Positions 1 to 7,317 of a DNA stretch of 64,000 bases are shown here, piece by piece; within the stretch, counting starts at the first letter, position 1, and the number at the start of each line of letters is the position of its first letter. Below the pieces are notes generated by a model. That model was not told the DNA's origin. It saw only the letters and a program-made list of their open reading frames with translations, and made no database searches. The DNA lies in the NCBI RefSeq assembly GCF_001274785.1, contig NZ_LHPI01000020.1, positions 62,001 to 126,000 of the forward strand, given 5' to 3'. This DNA comes from Vibrio hepatarius (GTDB taxonomy: Bacteria > Pseudomonadota > Gammaproteobacteria > Enterobacterales > Vibrionaceae). The translations under genes were made by a program, and so were the position numbers.

Positions 1-312
1 AAAGCCAATATCCAGTTCAAATCGATCAACTTTATGCGCGGCCGCTCGATCCAAAATGCGTTCGTCTTGCTCGATGAATGTCAGAACCTCACCGCCTCAC
101 AGATCAAAACCATCATCACCCGCTGCGGTGAAGGGACGAAGATCGTCTGCTCGGGGAACTTGGCGCAGATTGACTCCCACTACCTCACCCCAGTGACGTC
201 GGGTTTAACCTACATGGTTGAGCGCTTTAAAAACTTTGAAGGCAGCGCCAACATCCACCTCAACGGCGTAGTTCGCAGTCGCTTGGCTGAGTTCGCTGAA
301 GAGAATTTATAG
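1..312 (+). CDS. PhoH family ATPase (PIN/PhoH2 type), 3' end only
   Basis: The reading frame is open from base 1 and ends at TAG 310-312, so only the last 103 residues are visible. The segment VLLDECQNLT is the Walker B / DEAQN-type signature of PhoH-like P-loop ATPases. It is followed by the conserved SGNLAQID and SGLTYMVERFK stretches typical of the C-terminal half of PhoH/YlaK proteins. Proteins of this family are NTPases, and those with an N-terminal PIN domain are linked to RNA cleavage; that part lies outside the window. The ATG at 34 is internal, because homology-like sequence continues upstream of it. The family call is firm, but which paralogue it is cannot be decided here. Confidence 0.85.
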   Translation, partial: KANIQFKSINFMRGRSIQNAFVLLDECQNLTASQIKTIITRCGEGTKIVCSGNLAQIDSHYLTPVTSGLTYMVERFKNFEGSANIHLNGVVRSRLAEFAEENL

Positions 313-403
313 TCACTCCTGGTGAGATATAATTCATGTCTCACCATCATTTCAAAATAAATATTCACAAATACAGTTTAAATATGTTTAACTATCTCCA
401 TTA

Positions 404-421
404 AATGAATGAACATTCAAG
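404..421 (+). promoter_or_regulatory. putative ARG box (ArgR operator) upstream of argF
   Basis: The core TGAAT-GAAC-ATTCA at 406-419 has both perfect half-sites of the Gammaproteobacterial ARG box (TGAAT, 4 nt, ATTCA). It lies only 11-28 nt before the argF ATG at 432, where a bound repressor could block the start site. A partner box at the usual 3-bp spacing is weak. argR itself is encoded about 4 kb downstream in this window. Confidence 0.6.
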
Positions 422-431
422 GACTGGAGCA

Positions 432-1436
432 ATGGCTTTTAACCTACGTAACCGCAACTTTCTTAAGCTACTCGATTTCACCCCAAAAGAGATCCAATTC
501 TTGCTCGATCTGTCTGCTGATCTGAAGAAGGCAAAATACGCCGGTACAGAACAGAAAAAGCTGGTCGGCAAGAACATCGCTCTGATCTTTGAAAAAGCCT
601 CTACCCGTACACGCTGTGCGTTTGAAGTTGCCGCTTTTGACCAAGGCGCGCAGGTGTCTTACATCGGCCCTTCTGGCTCGCAGATCGGCCACAAAGAATC
701 GATGAAAGATACCGCTCGCGTACTGGGCAGAATGTACGATGGGATTGAATACCGTGGCTTTGGCCAAGAGATCGTTGAAGAGCTCGGCGCGCACGCTGGC
801 GTACCAGTATGGAATGGCCTAACCGACGAGTTTCACCCAACCCAGATTCTGGCAGACTTCTTAACCATGTTAGAGCATGGCCGTGGCAAACTGCTGCACC
901 AAATCAAGTTCGCGTACCTTGGCGATGCGCGTAACAATATGGGCAACTCGCTGATGGTTGGCGCTGCGAAAATGGGCATGGATATTCGCCTAGTCGCGCC
1001 TAAAGCCTACTGGCCAGAAGATGAATTAGTCGCTGAGTGCCGTGAGATCGCAAAACACACTGGCGCGAAAATCACGCTGACCGAAAGCGTCGAAGAAGGT
1101 GTCAAAGAGTGTGATTTCTTATACACCGACGTTTGGGTTTCCATGGGCGAAGCGCCAGAAGCGTGGGATGAGCGCGTTGCGATGATGACACCTTATCAAG
1201 TCAACATGGATGTGATCGCGAAAACGGGGAACCCTCAAGTGAAGTTCATGCACTGTCTACCGGCATTCCATAACGATGAAACCACCATTGGTAAAGAAGT
1301 GGCGGACAAATACGGTATGAAAGGCCTAGAGGTAACCGAAGAAGTGTTTGAATCTGAGCACTCTATTGTGTTCGACGAAGCCGAAAACCGTATGCATACC
1401 ATTAAAGCCGTGATGGTTGCCACACTCGGTGCGTAA
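432..1436 (+). CDS. argF: ornithine carbamoyltransferase
   Basis: This enzyme joins ornithine and carbamoyl phosphate to give citrulline in cytoplasmic arginine synthesis, as a trimer. The 334-aa protein has the carbamoyl-phosphate loop STRTR (residues 57-61), the HPTQ motif, the ornithine-side SMG motif (VWVSMGE) and HCLP near the C-terminus. The start at 432 was chosen over an in-frame ATG at 405: it gives the usual family length, follows the purine-rich AAGGACTGGAGCA, and leaves the ARG-box-like site in the untranslated region. Repression by ArgR is likely. The gene is monocistronic up to the pyr leader. A catabolic role together with arcA (32436) is possible but cannot be read from sequence. 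Confidence 0.95.
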   Translation: MAFNLRNRNFLKLLDFTPKEIQFLLDLSADLKKAKYAGTEQKKLVGKNIALIFEKASTRTRCAFEVAAFDQGAQVSYIGPSGSQIGHKESMKDTARVLGRMYDGIEYRGFGQEIVEELGAHAGVPVWNGLTDEFHPTQILADFLTMLEHGRGKLLHQIKFAYLGDARNNMGNSLMVGAAKMGMDIRLVAPKAYWPEDELVAECREIAKHTGAKITLTESVEEGVKECDFLYTDVWVSMGEAPEAWDERVAMMTPYQVNMDVIAKTGNPQVKFMHCLPAFHNDETTIGKEVADKYGMKGLEVTEEVFESEHSIVFDEAENRMHTIKAVMVATLGA

Positions 1437-1536
1437 GCAAGCCAAAATTTGCAGATCAAAGCCGCGATGTAATCGCTTGCGTTGGCAAAAGTTAGGCGTA
1501 TAATGCTCCGCAATTTGTCTGGAGATAGAGAAAAAA

Positions 1537-1641
1537 ATGCCACGTAATTCGTGTTCTACACAACGTATTACACTGGGTAAGCGAAAATGCTTACCGGCCT
1601 TAGTTTTTTCTATTTCTACCGATTTTAAAAGCCTCCCGTAA
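1537..1641 (+). CDS. pyrL: pyrBI operon leader peptide PyrL
   Basis: A 34-codon ORF begins MPRNSCSTQRITLGKRK, follows the ribosome-binding sequence GGAGATAGAG, and ends inside the attenuator hairpin (TAA at 1639-1641). As in the enterobacterial pyrBI leader, the codons before the terminator lie in a T-rich stretch (about 1601-1628) where RNA polymerase slows when UTP is low. A closely following ribosome then prevents terminator formation. The peptide itself needs no function. The identification rests on position, length and the two hairpins, not on peptide homology. Confidence 0.85.
   Translation: MPRNSCSTQRITLGKRKCLPALVFSISTDFKSLP
1576..1595 (+). promoter_or_regulatory. pyrBI leader pause hairpin
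   Basis: GGTAAGC (1576-1582) pairs perfectly with GCTTACC (1589-1595) across a 6-nt loop. It lies just before the T-rich stretch of the leader, the position of the transcription pause hairpin in enterobacterial pyrBI attenuators. Confidence 0.75.
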
Positions 1642-1656
1642 TGGGAGGCTTTTTTA
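1630..1656 (+). terminator. pyrBI attenuator (intrinsic terminator)
   Basis: AGCCTCCC (1630-1637) pairs with GGGAGGCT (1643-1650) and is followed by a run of Ts. The pyrL stop codon lies in the loop, so a translating ribosome would disrupt the hairpin. It sits 36 nt before the pyrB start and gives UTP-sensitive read-through. Confidence 0.92.
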
Positions 1657-1691
1657 TTGCCTAAAATTCGTACTCAGATGGGAAGATGACT

Positions 1692-2621
1692 ATGACAAAC
1701 TCGCTTTACAACAAGCACATTATCTCGATTCCTGAGCTGTCGCGTGACGAGCTGGAATTGATTGTCAAAACTGCTGGTGAACTGAAAGCCGAACCAAACC
1801 CGGATCTGATCAAGAACAAAGTGATCGCGAGCTGTTTCTTTGAACCTTCAACCCGTACCCGCCTCTCTTTCGAAACCGCGATTCAGCGCATCGGTGGTGA
1901 CGTTATCGGCTTCGACAACGGTGGTAACACTTCATTGGCGAAGAAAGGGGAAACACTGGCGGACTCGGTTCAAGTTATCTCGTCATACGTAGATGCGTTC
2001 GTCATGCGTCACCCACAAGAAGGCGCGGCGCGTCTGGCCTCTGAGTTCTCTAACGGTACACCCGTTATCAACGCGGGTGATGGTGCAAACCAACACCCAA
2101 CGCAAACACTGTTAGACCTGTTCTCTATCGCGGAAACACAAGGCCGCTTAGACAACCTGAACGTTGCGTTTGTCGGCGACCTAAAATACGGTCGCACGGT
2201 ACACTCACTGACTCAAGCACTGGCAAAATTCAACAATATCCGCTTCTTCTTCGTCGCTCCTGAAGCTTTAGCAATGCCAGACTACATCTGTGAAGAGTTG
2301 GATGACGCTGGCATCGAATACAGCTTGCACACCGACATGGAAAGCGTCATTCCTGAGCTTGACGTGCTGTACATGACGCGCGTACAAAAAGAGCGCTTTG
2401 ACGAATCTGAGTACGCGCACATCAAATCGGCGTATATCCTAACAGCCGCGATGCTGGAAGGCGCGCGTGAAAACCTTAAGGTGCTGCATCCGCTTCCACG
2501 TGTTGATGAAATCACCGTTGATGTCGACAAAACACCACACGCTTACTACTTCCAACAGGCTGAAAACGGCGTGTATGCGCGTGAAGCTCTGCTGGCACTA
2601 GTTCTGAACCAATCACTGTAA
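1692..2621 (+). CDS. pyrB: aspartate carbamoyltransferase, catalytic chain
   Basis: PyrB carries out the first committed step of pyrimidine synthesis, carbamoyl phosphate plus aspartate to carbamoyl aspartate. The 309-aa protein has PSTRTRLSFE (residues 52-61) for carbamoyl phosphate binding, the loop with SLAKKGETLADS, the HPTQTLLDLF motif and the C-terminal HPLPRVDEI. Two in-frame ATGs exist, at 1686 and 1692. The second gives the usual start MTNSLY and better spacing to GGGAAG. It is followed after 17 nt by pyrI, and the two products would assemble as the allosteric dodecamer. Expression is controlled by the upstream attenuator. Confidence 0.96.
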   Translation: MTNSLYNKHIISIPELSRDELELIVKTAGELKAEPNPDLIKNKVIASCFFEPSTRTRLSFETAIQRIGGDVIGFDNGGNTSLAKKGETLADSVQVISSYVDAFVMRHPQEGAARLASEFSNGTPVINAGDGANQHPTQTLLDLFSIAETQGRLDNLNVAFVGDLKYGRTVHSLTQALAKFNNIRFFFVAPEALAMPDYICEELDDAGIEYSLHTDMESVIPELDVLYMTRVQKERFDESEYAHIKSAYILTAAMLEGARENLKVLHPLPRVDEITVDVDKTPHAYYFQQAENGVYAREALLALVLNQSL

Positions 2622-2638
2622 TCGAGGGAGAAACGAAG

Positions 2639-3100
2639 ATGACTAAAGAAACTCAATTGCAGGTAGAAGCAATCAAAAACGGCACAGTAATCGACCATAT
2701 CCCAGCGCAAATCGGGATTAAAGTTCTAAAACTGTTCTCTATGCATAAGTCAGAGCAGCGCGTCACCGTTGGTCTAAACCTGCCTTCATCAGCGCTTGGT
2801 CACAAAGACTTATTGAAGATTGAGAATGTTTTCATCAGTGAAGAGCAAGCGAACAAACTGGCACTTTACGCGCCTCACGCGACGGTTAACCAGATTGAAA
2901 ACTACCAAGTAGTGAAGAAGCTAGCGCTTGAACTGCCAGAGCAAATCAACAACGTGTTTGAGTGTCCGAACACCAACTGTATCTCGCACAACGAGCCAGT
3001 AGAAAGCAGCTTTAAGATCTTTGAAAAGAAAGAAGATATCCGCTTGAAATGCAAATATTGCGAGAAAGTTTTCTCCCGCGAAATCGTCACTGAGCGATAG
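2639..3100 (+). CDS. pyrI: aspartate carbamoyltransferase, regulatory chain
   Basis: The 153-aa PyrI binds CTP/ATP and gives allosteric control of PyrB. The C-terminal zinc site is complete: Cys residues in FECPNTNCI and CKYC near positions 109, 114, 138 and 141. The N-terminal nucleotide-binding region contains VIDHIPA and KVLKLF. It starts 17 nt after pyrB with an AGGGAGAAACGAAG ribosome-binding sequence, and it closes the operon before a strong terminator. Confidence 0.96.
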   Translation: MTKETQLQVEAIKNGTVIDHIPAQIGIKVLKLFSMHKSEQRVTVGLNLPSSALGHKDLLKIENVFISEEQANKLALYAPHATVNQIENYQVVKKLALELPEQINNVFECPNTNCISHNEPVESSFKIFEKKEDIRLKCKYCEKVFSREIVTER

Positions 3101-3127
3101 ATTCGTCTGCTAATAATTAAAGTCTAG

Positions 3128-3152
3128 CCCCACGTTTTTATCGTGGGGTTTT
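3128..3152 (+). terminator. intrinsic terminator after pyrI
   Basis: CCCCACG (3128-3134) pairs with CGTGGGG (3142-3148) and is followed by TTTT. Confidence 0.88.
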
Positions 3153-3224
3153 CTCTTTACCTAGCAGCGCTTTCAGGGCAAACTGACTACTCTTTATCCC
3201 TAATAATATAGATGGAACATTATA

Positions 3225-3614
3225 ATGACTAAAGTACTTCACACAGAATCTGCACCTGCAGCAATCGGCCCATACATCCAAGGCGTAGACCTAGGCAACA
3301 TGGTACTGACTTCAGGCCAAATCCCAGTAAACCCAGCAACTGGTGAAGTATCAGCGGATATCGCGGAACAAGCTCGTCAATCACTAGACAACGTGAAAGC
3401 GGTTGTTGAAGCATCTGGTCTTACGGTTGCTGATATCGTGAAACTAACTGTATTCGTTAAAGACCTAAACGACTTCGGTACAGTGAACGAAGTTTACGGT
3501 AAGTTCTTCGACGAGCACAATGTCGCTCACTACCCAGCACGCTCTTGTGTAGAAGTTGCTCGTCTACCTAAAGATGTGGGTATCGAAATCGAAGCGATCG
3601 CTGTTCGCAAATAA
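3225..3614 (+). CDS. ridA: RidA family enamine/imine deaminase
   Basis: RidA hydrolyses reactive 2-aminoacrylate and related imines released by PLP enzymes such as threonine dehydratase, protecting other PLP enzymes. The 129-aa length is standard for this trimeric family. The family features are GPYIQGVDLGNMVLTSGQIP near the N-terminus and ARSCVEVARLP, with the substrate-binding arginine at residue 106. It follows pyrI after its own gap and terminator, so it is probably transcribed alone. This pyrI-ridA order is common in gamma-proteobacteria. Confidence 0.94.
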   Translation: MTKVLHTESAPAAIGPYIQGVDLGNMVLTSGQIPVNPATGEVSADIAEQARQSLDNVKAVVEASGLTVADIVKLTVFVKDLNDFGTVNEVYGKFFDEHNVAHYPARSCVEVARLPKDVGIEIEAIAVRK

Positions 3615-3634
3615 CAGCAAGGTTGTCAGCCTTT

Positions 3635-3663
3635 AAAAAAGCGAGCTATTGGCTCGCTTTTTT
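3635..3663. terminator. bidirectional intrinsic terminator between ridA and the 63-aa gene
   Basis: AAAAAAGCGAGC (3635-3646) pairs with GCTCGCTTTTTT (3652-3663) across a 5-nt loop, with a T-run on each strand. It serves the convergent ridA and the minus-strand gene at 3681. Confidence 0.92.
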
Positions 3664-3680
3664 GAGCGCTCTATTCAGGC

Positions 3681-3872
3681 TCAGTAGTACTTATCACAAC
3701 CGCTGTGCAGCTGAGGCTCTTCATATAACTCACTCGCTTCCGCCGCAAACTGCTGCTGCGTTGCGCGGTCTTCTAACAACACAGTTTGCATTTGCTGGTC
3801 AACCACCAGCACTTTGCCGATGCCCTGCTCGCAACTCAGCCACATACCTTTCTCGATTTGGCTCAATTCCAT
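3681..3872 (-). CDS. small conserved-type hypothetical protein (63 aa)
   Basis: The protein begins MELSQIEKGMWLSCEQGIGK and contains VLVVDQQMQTVLLED, which suggests a small beta-rich fold. There is no signal peptide and no membrane segment. The start is well supported by AAAGGAGAG at a proper distance. It shares the bidirectional terminator with ridA and lies downstream of mdh on the same strand, separated from it by mdh's terminator, so it probably has its own promoter. I do not recognise the family. A plus-strand ORF at 3623-3892 overlaps it but has no such ribosome site. Confidence 0.65.
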   Translation of the reverse strand: MELSQIEKGMWLSCEQGIGKVLVVDQQMQTVLLEDRATQQQFAAEASELYEEPQLHSGCDKYY

Positions 3873-3927
3873 ATTTTCTCTCCTTTAACTAACGCCAATT
3901 TCTACGTAATCACGGACTGGAGAGATC

Positions 3928-3953
3928 AAAAAAGCCGACTCGAAAGCCGGCTT
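3928..3953 (-). terminator. intrinsic terminator after mdh
   Basis: On the minus strand AGCCGGC pairs with GTCGGCT (one G-T pair) and is followed by six Ts, just downstream of the mdh stop at 3975. Confidence 0.85.
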
Positions 3954-3974
3954 AGTTCAATCAGTTTTTTACGC

Positions 3975-4907
3975 TTACTTTGCGAAATCAACACCGATTT
4001 GGATGTCGCCGTTTAGCGTTTCTAGCATGCCGTCAAGCGCTGACTTCTCGTAGTCACTTAGAGGGCCGTAGCTTAGTACTTCTTCAACACCTTCTTTGCC
4101 TAGCTTCACTGGCTGTGCGAAGAATGGTGCGTGCTCGCCGCTACCTTCAACATATGCGTACTCAACGACTTCTTCACCTTGAAGAGCTTTAACTAGAGAT
4201 AGACCAAAACGGCATGCCGCTTGACCCATTGAAAGCGTCGCACTACCGCCACCCGCTTTCGCTTCAACCACTTCAGTACCCGCGTTCTGGATACGCTTAG
4301 TTAGAGCTTCTACTTCTTCCGCTGTGAACTCAACGCCTTCAACTTGAGATAGTAGTGGCAGGATAGTTACGCCAGAGTGACCACCGATAACAGGAACGCG
4401 TACGTCACCTGGATCTTTTGATTTAAGGTCTGCAACGAAAGTTTCAGAACGGATAACGTCTAGCGTTGTTACACCGAATAGGCGACGCTTGTCGTAAACG
4501 CCTGCTTTCTTCAGTACTTCAGCCGCGATTGGCACAGTTGTGTTCACAGGGTTAGTGATGATACCAACAAGTGCTTTTGGACAAACCACAGCGATTCGTT
4601 CTGCTAGTGATTTTACGATGCCTGCGTTCACATTGAACAGGTCAGCACGGTCCATGCCTGGCTTACGCGCAACACCCGCAGAGATAAGAACCACGTCAGC
4701 ACCTTCTAGTGCAGGCGTTGGGTCTTCACCCGCGTAACCTTTGATTGATACAGGCGTTGGGATGTGGCTTAGATCAGCTGCAACACCTGGAGTTACCGGC
4801 GCGATGTCATACAATGCTAGGTCTGAACCAGCAGGAAGACGGTTTTTCAGCAGTAGTGCTAGGGCTTGACCGATGCCACCAGCGGCACCAATAACGGCTA
4901 CTTTCAT
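3975..4907 (-). CDS. mdh: malate dehydrogenase (NAD)
   Basis: Mdh interconverts malate and oxaloacetate in the TCA cycle. The 310-aa protein begins MKVAVIGAAGGIGQ, the NAD-binding glycine-rich loop. It contains the substrate-binding ARKPGMDR segment and the catalytic histidine in GGHSGVTILP. The open frame extends 35 codons further upstream, but the ATG at 4907 has AAGGAG eight bases before it and matches the universal Mdh start. It is divergent from argR across a 412-bp region that holds a CRP-like site. Confidence 0.96.
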   Translation of the reverse strand: MKVAVIGAAGGIGQALALLLKNRLPAGSDLALYDIAPVTPGVAADLSHIPTPVSIKGYAGEDPTPALEGADVVLISAGVARKPGMDRADLFNVNAGIVKSLAERIAVVCPKALVGIITNPVNTTVPIAAEVLKKAGVYDKRRLFGVTTLDVIRSETFVADLKSKDPGDVRVPVIGGHSGVTILPLLSQVEGVEFTAEEVEALTKRIQNAGTEVVEAKAGGGSATLSMGQAACRFGLSLVKALQGEEVVEYAYVEGSGEHAPFFAQPVKLGKEGVEEVLSYGPLSDYEKSALDGMLETLNGDIQIGVDFAK

Positions 4908-5182
4908 TGTAGTTCTCCTTGAGATGACTCTCTTATATATACGTATCTTGTAGGGTTGGATATACCTGAGCAACCTCACCCTATTATGGCTATCTTGCCA
5001 TTCTCTATTCACCTATGAGGTCACTTAGGTATAGAAAAATTTGAGCGTAACCAAGCTATAGCAATCACAAGCTGATTACAATCAATTAACGCCAGCTTTG
5101 CGACCTCGCGCAATCCAGCTAAAACGTGCTACACCCTTGCGCGACATATTACTGCCTTATCCTTTAATGACAACTATTTAAC

Positions 5183-5198
5183 TGTGTTTCATATCACT
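5183..5198. promoter_or_regulatory. CRP-like binding site
   Basis: TGTGT-TTCATA-TCACT matches the CRP half-sites TGTGA and TCACA at four of five positions each, with the correct 6-bp spacer. mdh is a catabolite-controlled gene in E. coli, so CRP control of mdh is plausible. The site is about 275 bp from the mdh start. Confidence 0.4.
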
Positions 5199-5255
5199 AA
5201 TTAAACGTAATTTTTCAGTGATACGTTAGACAGATTTGTCCTATCGTCATAGTAA

Positions 5256-5283
5256 TGAATGCATAGCTATGCGAGAATATGCA
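5256..5283. promoter_or_regulatory. palindromic operator-like element upstream of argR
   Basis: TGAAT at 5256-5260 runs into the perfect palindrome GCATAGCTATGC (5261-5272), followed by GAGAATATGCAC. The element lies 37-64 nt before the argR ATG, where an autoregulatory ArgR site is expected. The word ATGCATAGCTATG recurs upstream of arcA (32186-32198). Confidence 0.45.
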
Positions 5284-5319
5284 CTTGCTTTTTACAGAAC
5301 TATTTGGTGAAAGAGAACC

Positions 5320-5790
5320 ATGCGCCATTCAGAAAAACAAGACAACCTCGTCCGCGCCTTCAAAGCCCTATTGAAGGAAGAACGCTTCGGCTCTCAAGGG
5401 GATATCGTAGAAGCTCTGAAAAATGAAGGCTTTGAGAATATCAACCAATCAAAAGTTTCACGTATGCTGACCAAGTTTGGTGCGGTTCGTACACGAAATG
5501 CCAAAATGGAAATGGTTTACTGCCTTCCTGCGGAATTGGGTGTCCCGACAGTATCAAGTTCACTTCGCGAGTTGGTACTGGATATCGACCACAACAACGC
5601 GGTTGTTGTGATTCATACTGGCCCTGGTGCAGCACAATTGATTGCTCGCCTATTGGACTCTTTAGGTAAGTCAGAAGGTATTCTTGGTGTGGTTGCTGGT
5701 GATGATACGATTTTCATTACTCCAACCCTATCAGTTACCACAGAGCAATTATTCCGTTCAGTGTGCGAACTCTTTGAATATACTGGATAG
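5320..5790 (+). CDS. argR: arginine repressor
   Basis: ArgR is the arginine-sensing hexameric repressor of arginine synthesis genes. The 156-aa length is standard. The N-terminal half (residues 1-70) is the winged helix, with the recognition segment NINQSKVSRMLTKFGAVRTRN. The C-terminal half has the oligomerisation and arginine-binding signature VIHTGPGAAQ and GVVAGDDTIFI. A weak ribosome site AAAGAGAACC precedes the ATG. It is divergent from mdh, an arrangement seen across Vibrio and enteric bacteria. Candidate targets in this window are argF, arcA and argR itself. Confidence 0.96.
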   Translation: MRHSEKQDNLVRAFKALLKEERFGSQGDIVEALKNEGFENINQSKVSRMLTKFGAVRTRNAKMEMVYCLPAELGVPTVSSSLRELVLDIDHNNAVVVIHTGPGAAQLIARLLDSLGKSEGILGVVAGDDTIFITPTLSVTTEQLFRSVCELFEYTG

Positions 5791-6123
5791 TTTCCAGTTT
5801 AAGTCAGTAAATTTGAATCACGCCGCCAATTTTATGGCGTGATTCAGTTCACATCTTATGAAAATCACCTCTACACCAATAAGTTTCATAAACTTCTGAT
5901 TTTTATCACCTTTAGCTCAAAATCTTCATTTTACCGTCTAGGCGTTCTTCCCTATTTTTCACTACATTGATTAACAATCGTGTAATTATTTAGCGATTTT
6001 TTGGTATTATTCAGACACTTTTTCAACAAATGGATTGAAAAAGATGCCGTTTCCAATACTAGGAAACTCCCGAAGCAACTACACTTGCCTTAGGGTTAAT
6101 AATGAATAAAGGAAGGGAAATTC
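5791..6123. other. argR-TRAP transporter intergenic region
   Basis: A stretch of 333 bases without a gene. It holds the inverted repeat after argR (5815-5845) and, near its end, the ribosome-binding sequence GGAAGGGA of the binding-protein gene. It is AT-rich and probably carries the transporter promoter, but I could not fix -35/-10 boxes with confidence. Confidence 0.6.
5815..5845 (+). terminator. probable argR terminator (stem without T-run)
   Basis: GAATCACGCC (5815-5824) pairs perfectly with GGCGTGATTC (5836-5845). The stem is strong and correctly placed 25 nt after the argR stop, but no run of Ts follows, so it may act as an RNA-stabilising hairpin or a Rho-assisted terminator. Confidence 0.5.
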
Positions 6124-7092
6124 ATGGCATTTAACAAACTTATCAAAGTTGGCGCTATTGCAGCAGCGGTAATGGGCGCTGGCGCAGTTAACGCTCAGGA
6201 ATTCATCACTATTGGTACGGGCTCTGTAACAGGTGTTTATTACCCAACTGGTGGTGCAATTTGTAAGCTGGTTAACAAAGGCCGTAAAGACCACAACATT
6301 CGTTGTTCAGTGGAATCTACTGGTGGTTCAATCTACAACGTCAACACTATCCGTGCGGGCGAGCTAGATTTCGGTATCGTGCAGTCAGATTGGCAATACC
6401 ACGGTTACAACGGCACAAGTAAGTTTGAAGAACAAGGTCCGTACAAAAAACTACGTGCAATGTTCTCTCTTCACACTGAACCTTTCAACATCATCGCACG
6501 TAGCGATGCTGGCATTGAGAACGTAACAGACCTAGCAGGTAAGCGCGTAAACATCGGTAACCCAGGCTCTGGTGACCGTGCGACCATGGGTGTTGTTATG
6601 GAAGCGATGGGTTGGACAAACGACAGCTTCAAACTAGCGTCAGAGCTAAAAGGCTCAGAGCGTTCTCAAGCACTGTGTGATAACAAGATCGACGCGTTCG
6701 TGTACGTGGTTGGCCATCCAAACGGATCAATCAAAGAAGCGACAACATCATGTGATGCGAAGCTAGTATCAGCATCTGGCCCTAAGATCGACGAGATCGT
6801 ATCTAACAACCCTTACTACGCGTACAGCACAGTACCTGCAGGTATGTACCGCGGTACAGATAAAGACGTAAACAGCTTTGGTGTTGCTGCAACTATGGTA
6901 ACCACTAGCGATGTATCTGACGACGTGGCGTACAACGTAGCAAAAGCGGTATTCGAAAACTTCGATACGTTTAAGCGTCTTCACCCTGCATTCGCAAACT
7001 TGAAAAAAGAAGACATGGTGAAAGCTGGTCTTTCAATCCCTCTACACCCAGGTGCAGAGAAGTACTACAAAGAAGTTGGCCTACTTAAGTAA
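6124..7092 (+). CDS. TAXI-family TRAP transporter solute-binding protein
   Basis: A periplasmic binding protein that captures a carboxylate-type substrate for the sodium-coupled TRAP permease encoded next. The 322-aa precursor has a clear signal peptide with cleavage expected after VNA (residue 24). The mature start EFITIGTGSVTGVYYPTGGAICKL is broken here by family motifs ITIGTGS and YYPTGGAIC, typical of the TAXI (TRAP-associated extracytoplasmic immunogenic) branch. It is separated from the permease by 225 nt with a 9-bp hairpin, consistent with excess binding protein being made. The substrate cannot be told from the sequence. Confidence 0.9.
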   Translation: MAFNKLIKVGAIAAAVMGAGAVNAQEFITIGTGSVTGVYYPTGGAICKLVNKGRKDHNIRCSVESTGGSIYNVNTIRAGELDFGIVQSDWQYHGYNGTSKFEEQGPYKKLRAMFSLHTEPFNIIARSDAGIENVTDLAGKRVNIGNPGSGDRATMGVVMEAMGWTNDSFKLASELKGSERSQALCDNKIDAFVYVVGHPNGSIKEATTSCDAKLVSASGPKIDEIVSNNPYYAYSTVPAGMYRGTDKDVNSFGVAATMVTTSDVSDDVAYNVAKAVFENFDTFKRLHPAFANLKKEDMVKAGLSIPLHPGAEKYYKEVGLLK

Positions 7093-7104
7093 GCGTTCTT
7101 TGTT

Positions 7105-7128
7105 CTGGGGAGGTGTTAGCCTCCCCAG
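7105..7128 (+). terminator. intercistronic stem-loop between TRAP subunits
   Basis: CTGGGGAGG (7105-7113) pairs perfectly with CCTCCCCAG (7120-7128) across a 6-nt loop, 13 nt after the binding-protein stop. No T-run follows at once. It probably protects or partially terminates the upstream message. Confidence 0.6.
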
Positions 7129-7317
7129 TCATTCTCGGTGACTTTTTCTTTACTGACACCATGTTTAGAGTTTCACATTTTTGAAACTCGTCTCCGTTTT
7201 ATACCTAAGAAAATCAAACGACTGAGCAATATTTCATCTTTTCGCTACACTGAAAGATGTTAAATAACGGTTCACAAAACAAAAACAATCGAACCACATA
7301 TAACAAGGATAAAGTAC

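Larger units (their letters stand above)
4908..5319. other. mdh-argR divergent intergenic region
   Basis: A stretch of 412 bases without a supported gene. It must hold the promoters of mdh (leftward) and argR (rightward). Within it I see a CRP-like site (5183-5198) and a dyad next to argR (5256-5283), described separately. The upstream extension of the mdh frame (to 5012) has no coding character. Confidence 0.7.

Noticed and set aside
352..369. Second ARG-box-like sequence upstream of argF
   Set aside because: One half-site is good, but the other has two mismatches in TGAAT and the spacing to the better box is about 52 bp rather than the usual 21 bp.
468..840. Minus-strand ORFs across argF
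   Set aside because: They lie wholly inside the well-supported argF frame, have no ribosome site and encode composition typical of a reverse-strand shadow.
3623..3892. Plus-strand 89-aa ORF after ridA
   Set aside because: It overlaps the ridA terminator and the 63-aa minus-strand gene, which has a strong ribosome site; the plus ORF has none.
4908..5012. N-terminal extension of Mdh
   Set aside because: The 35 extra codons have no Mdh homology, and a strong ribosome site precedes the internal ATG at 4907.
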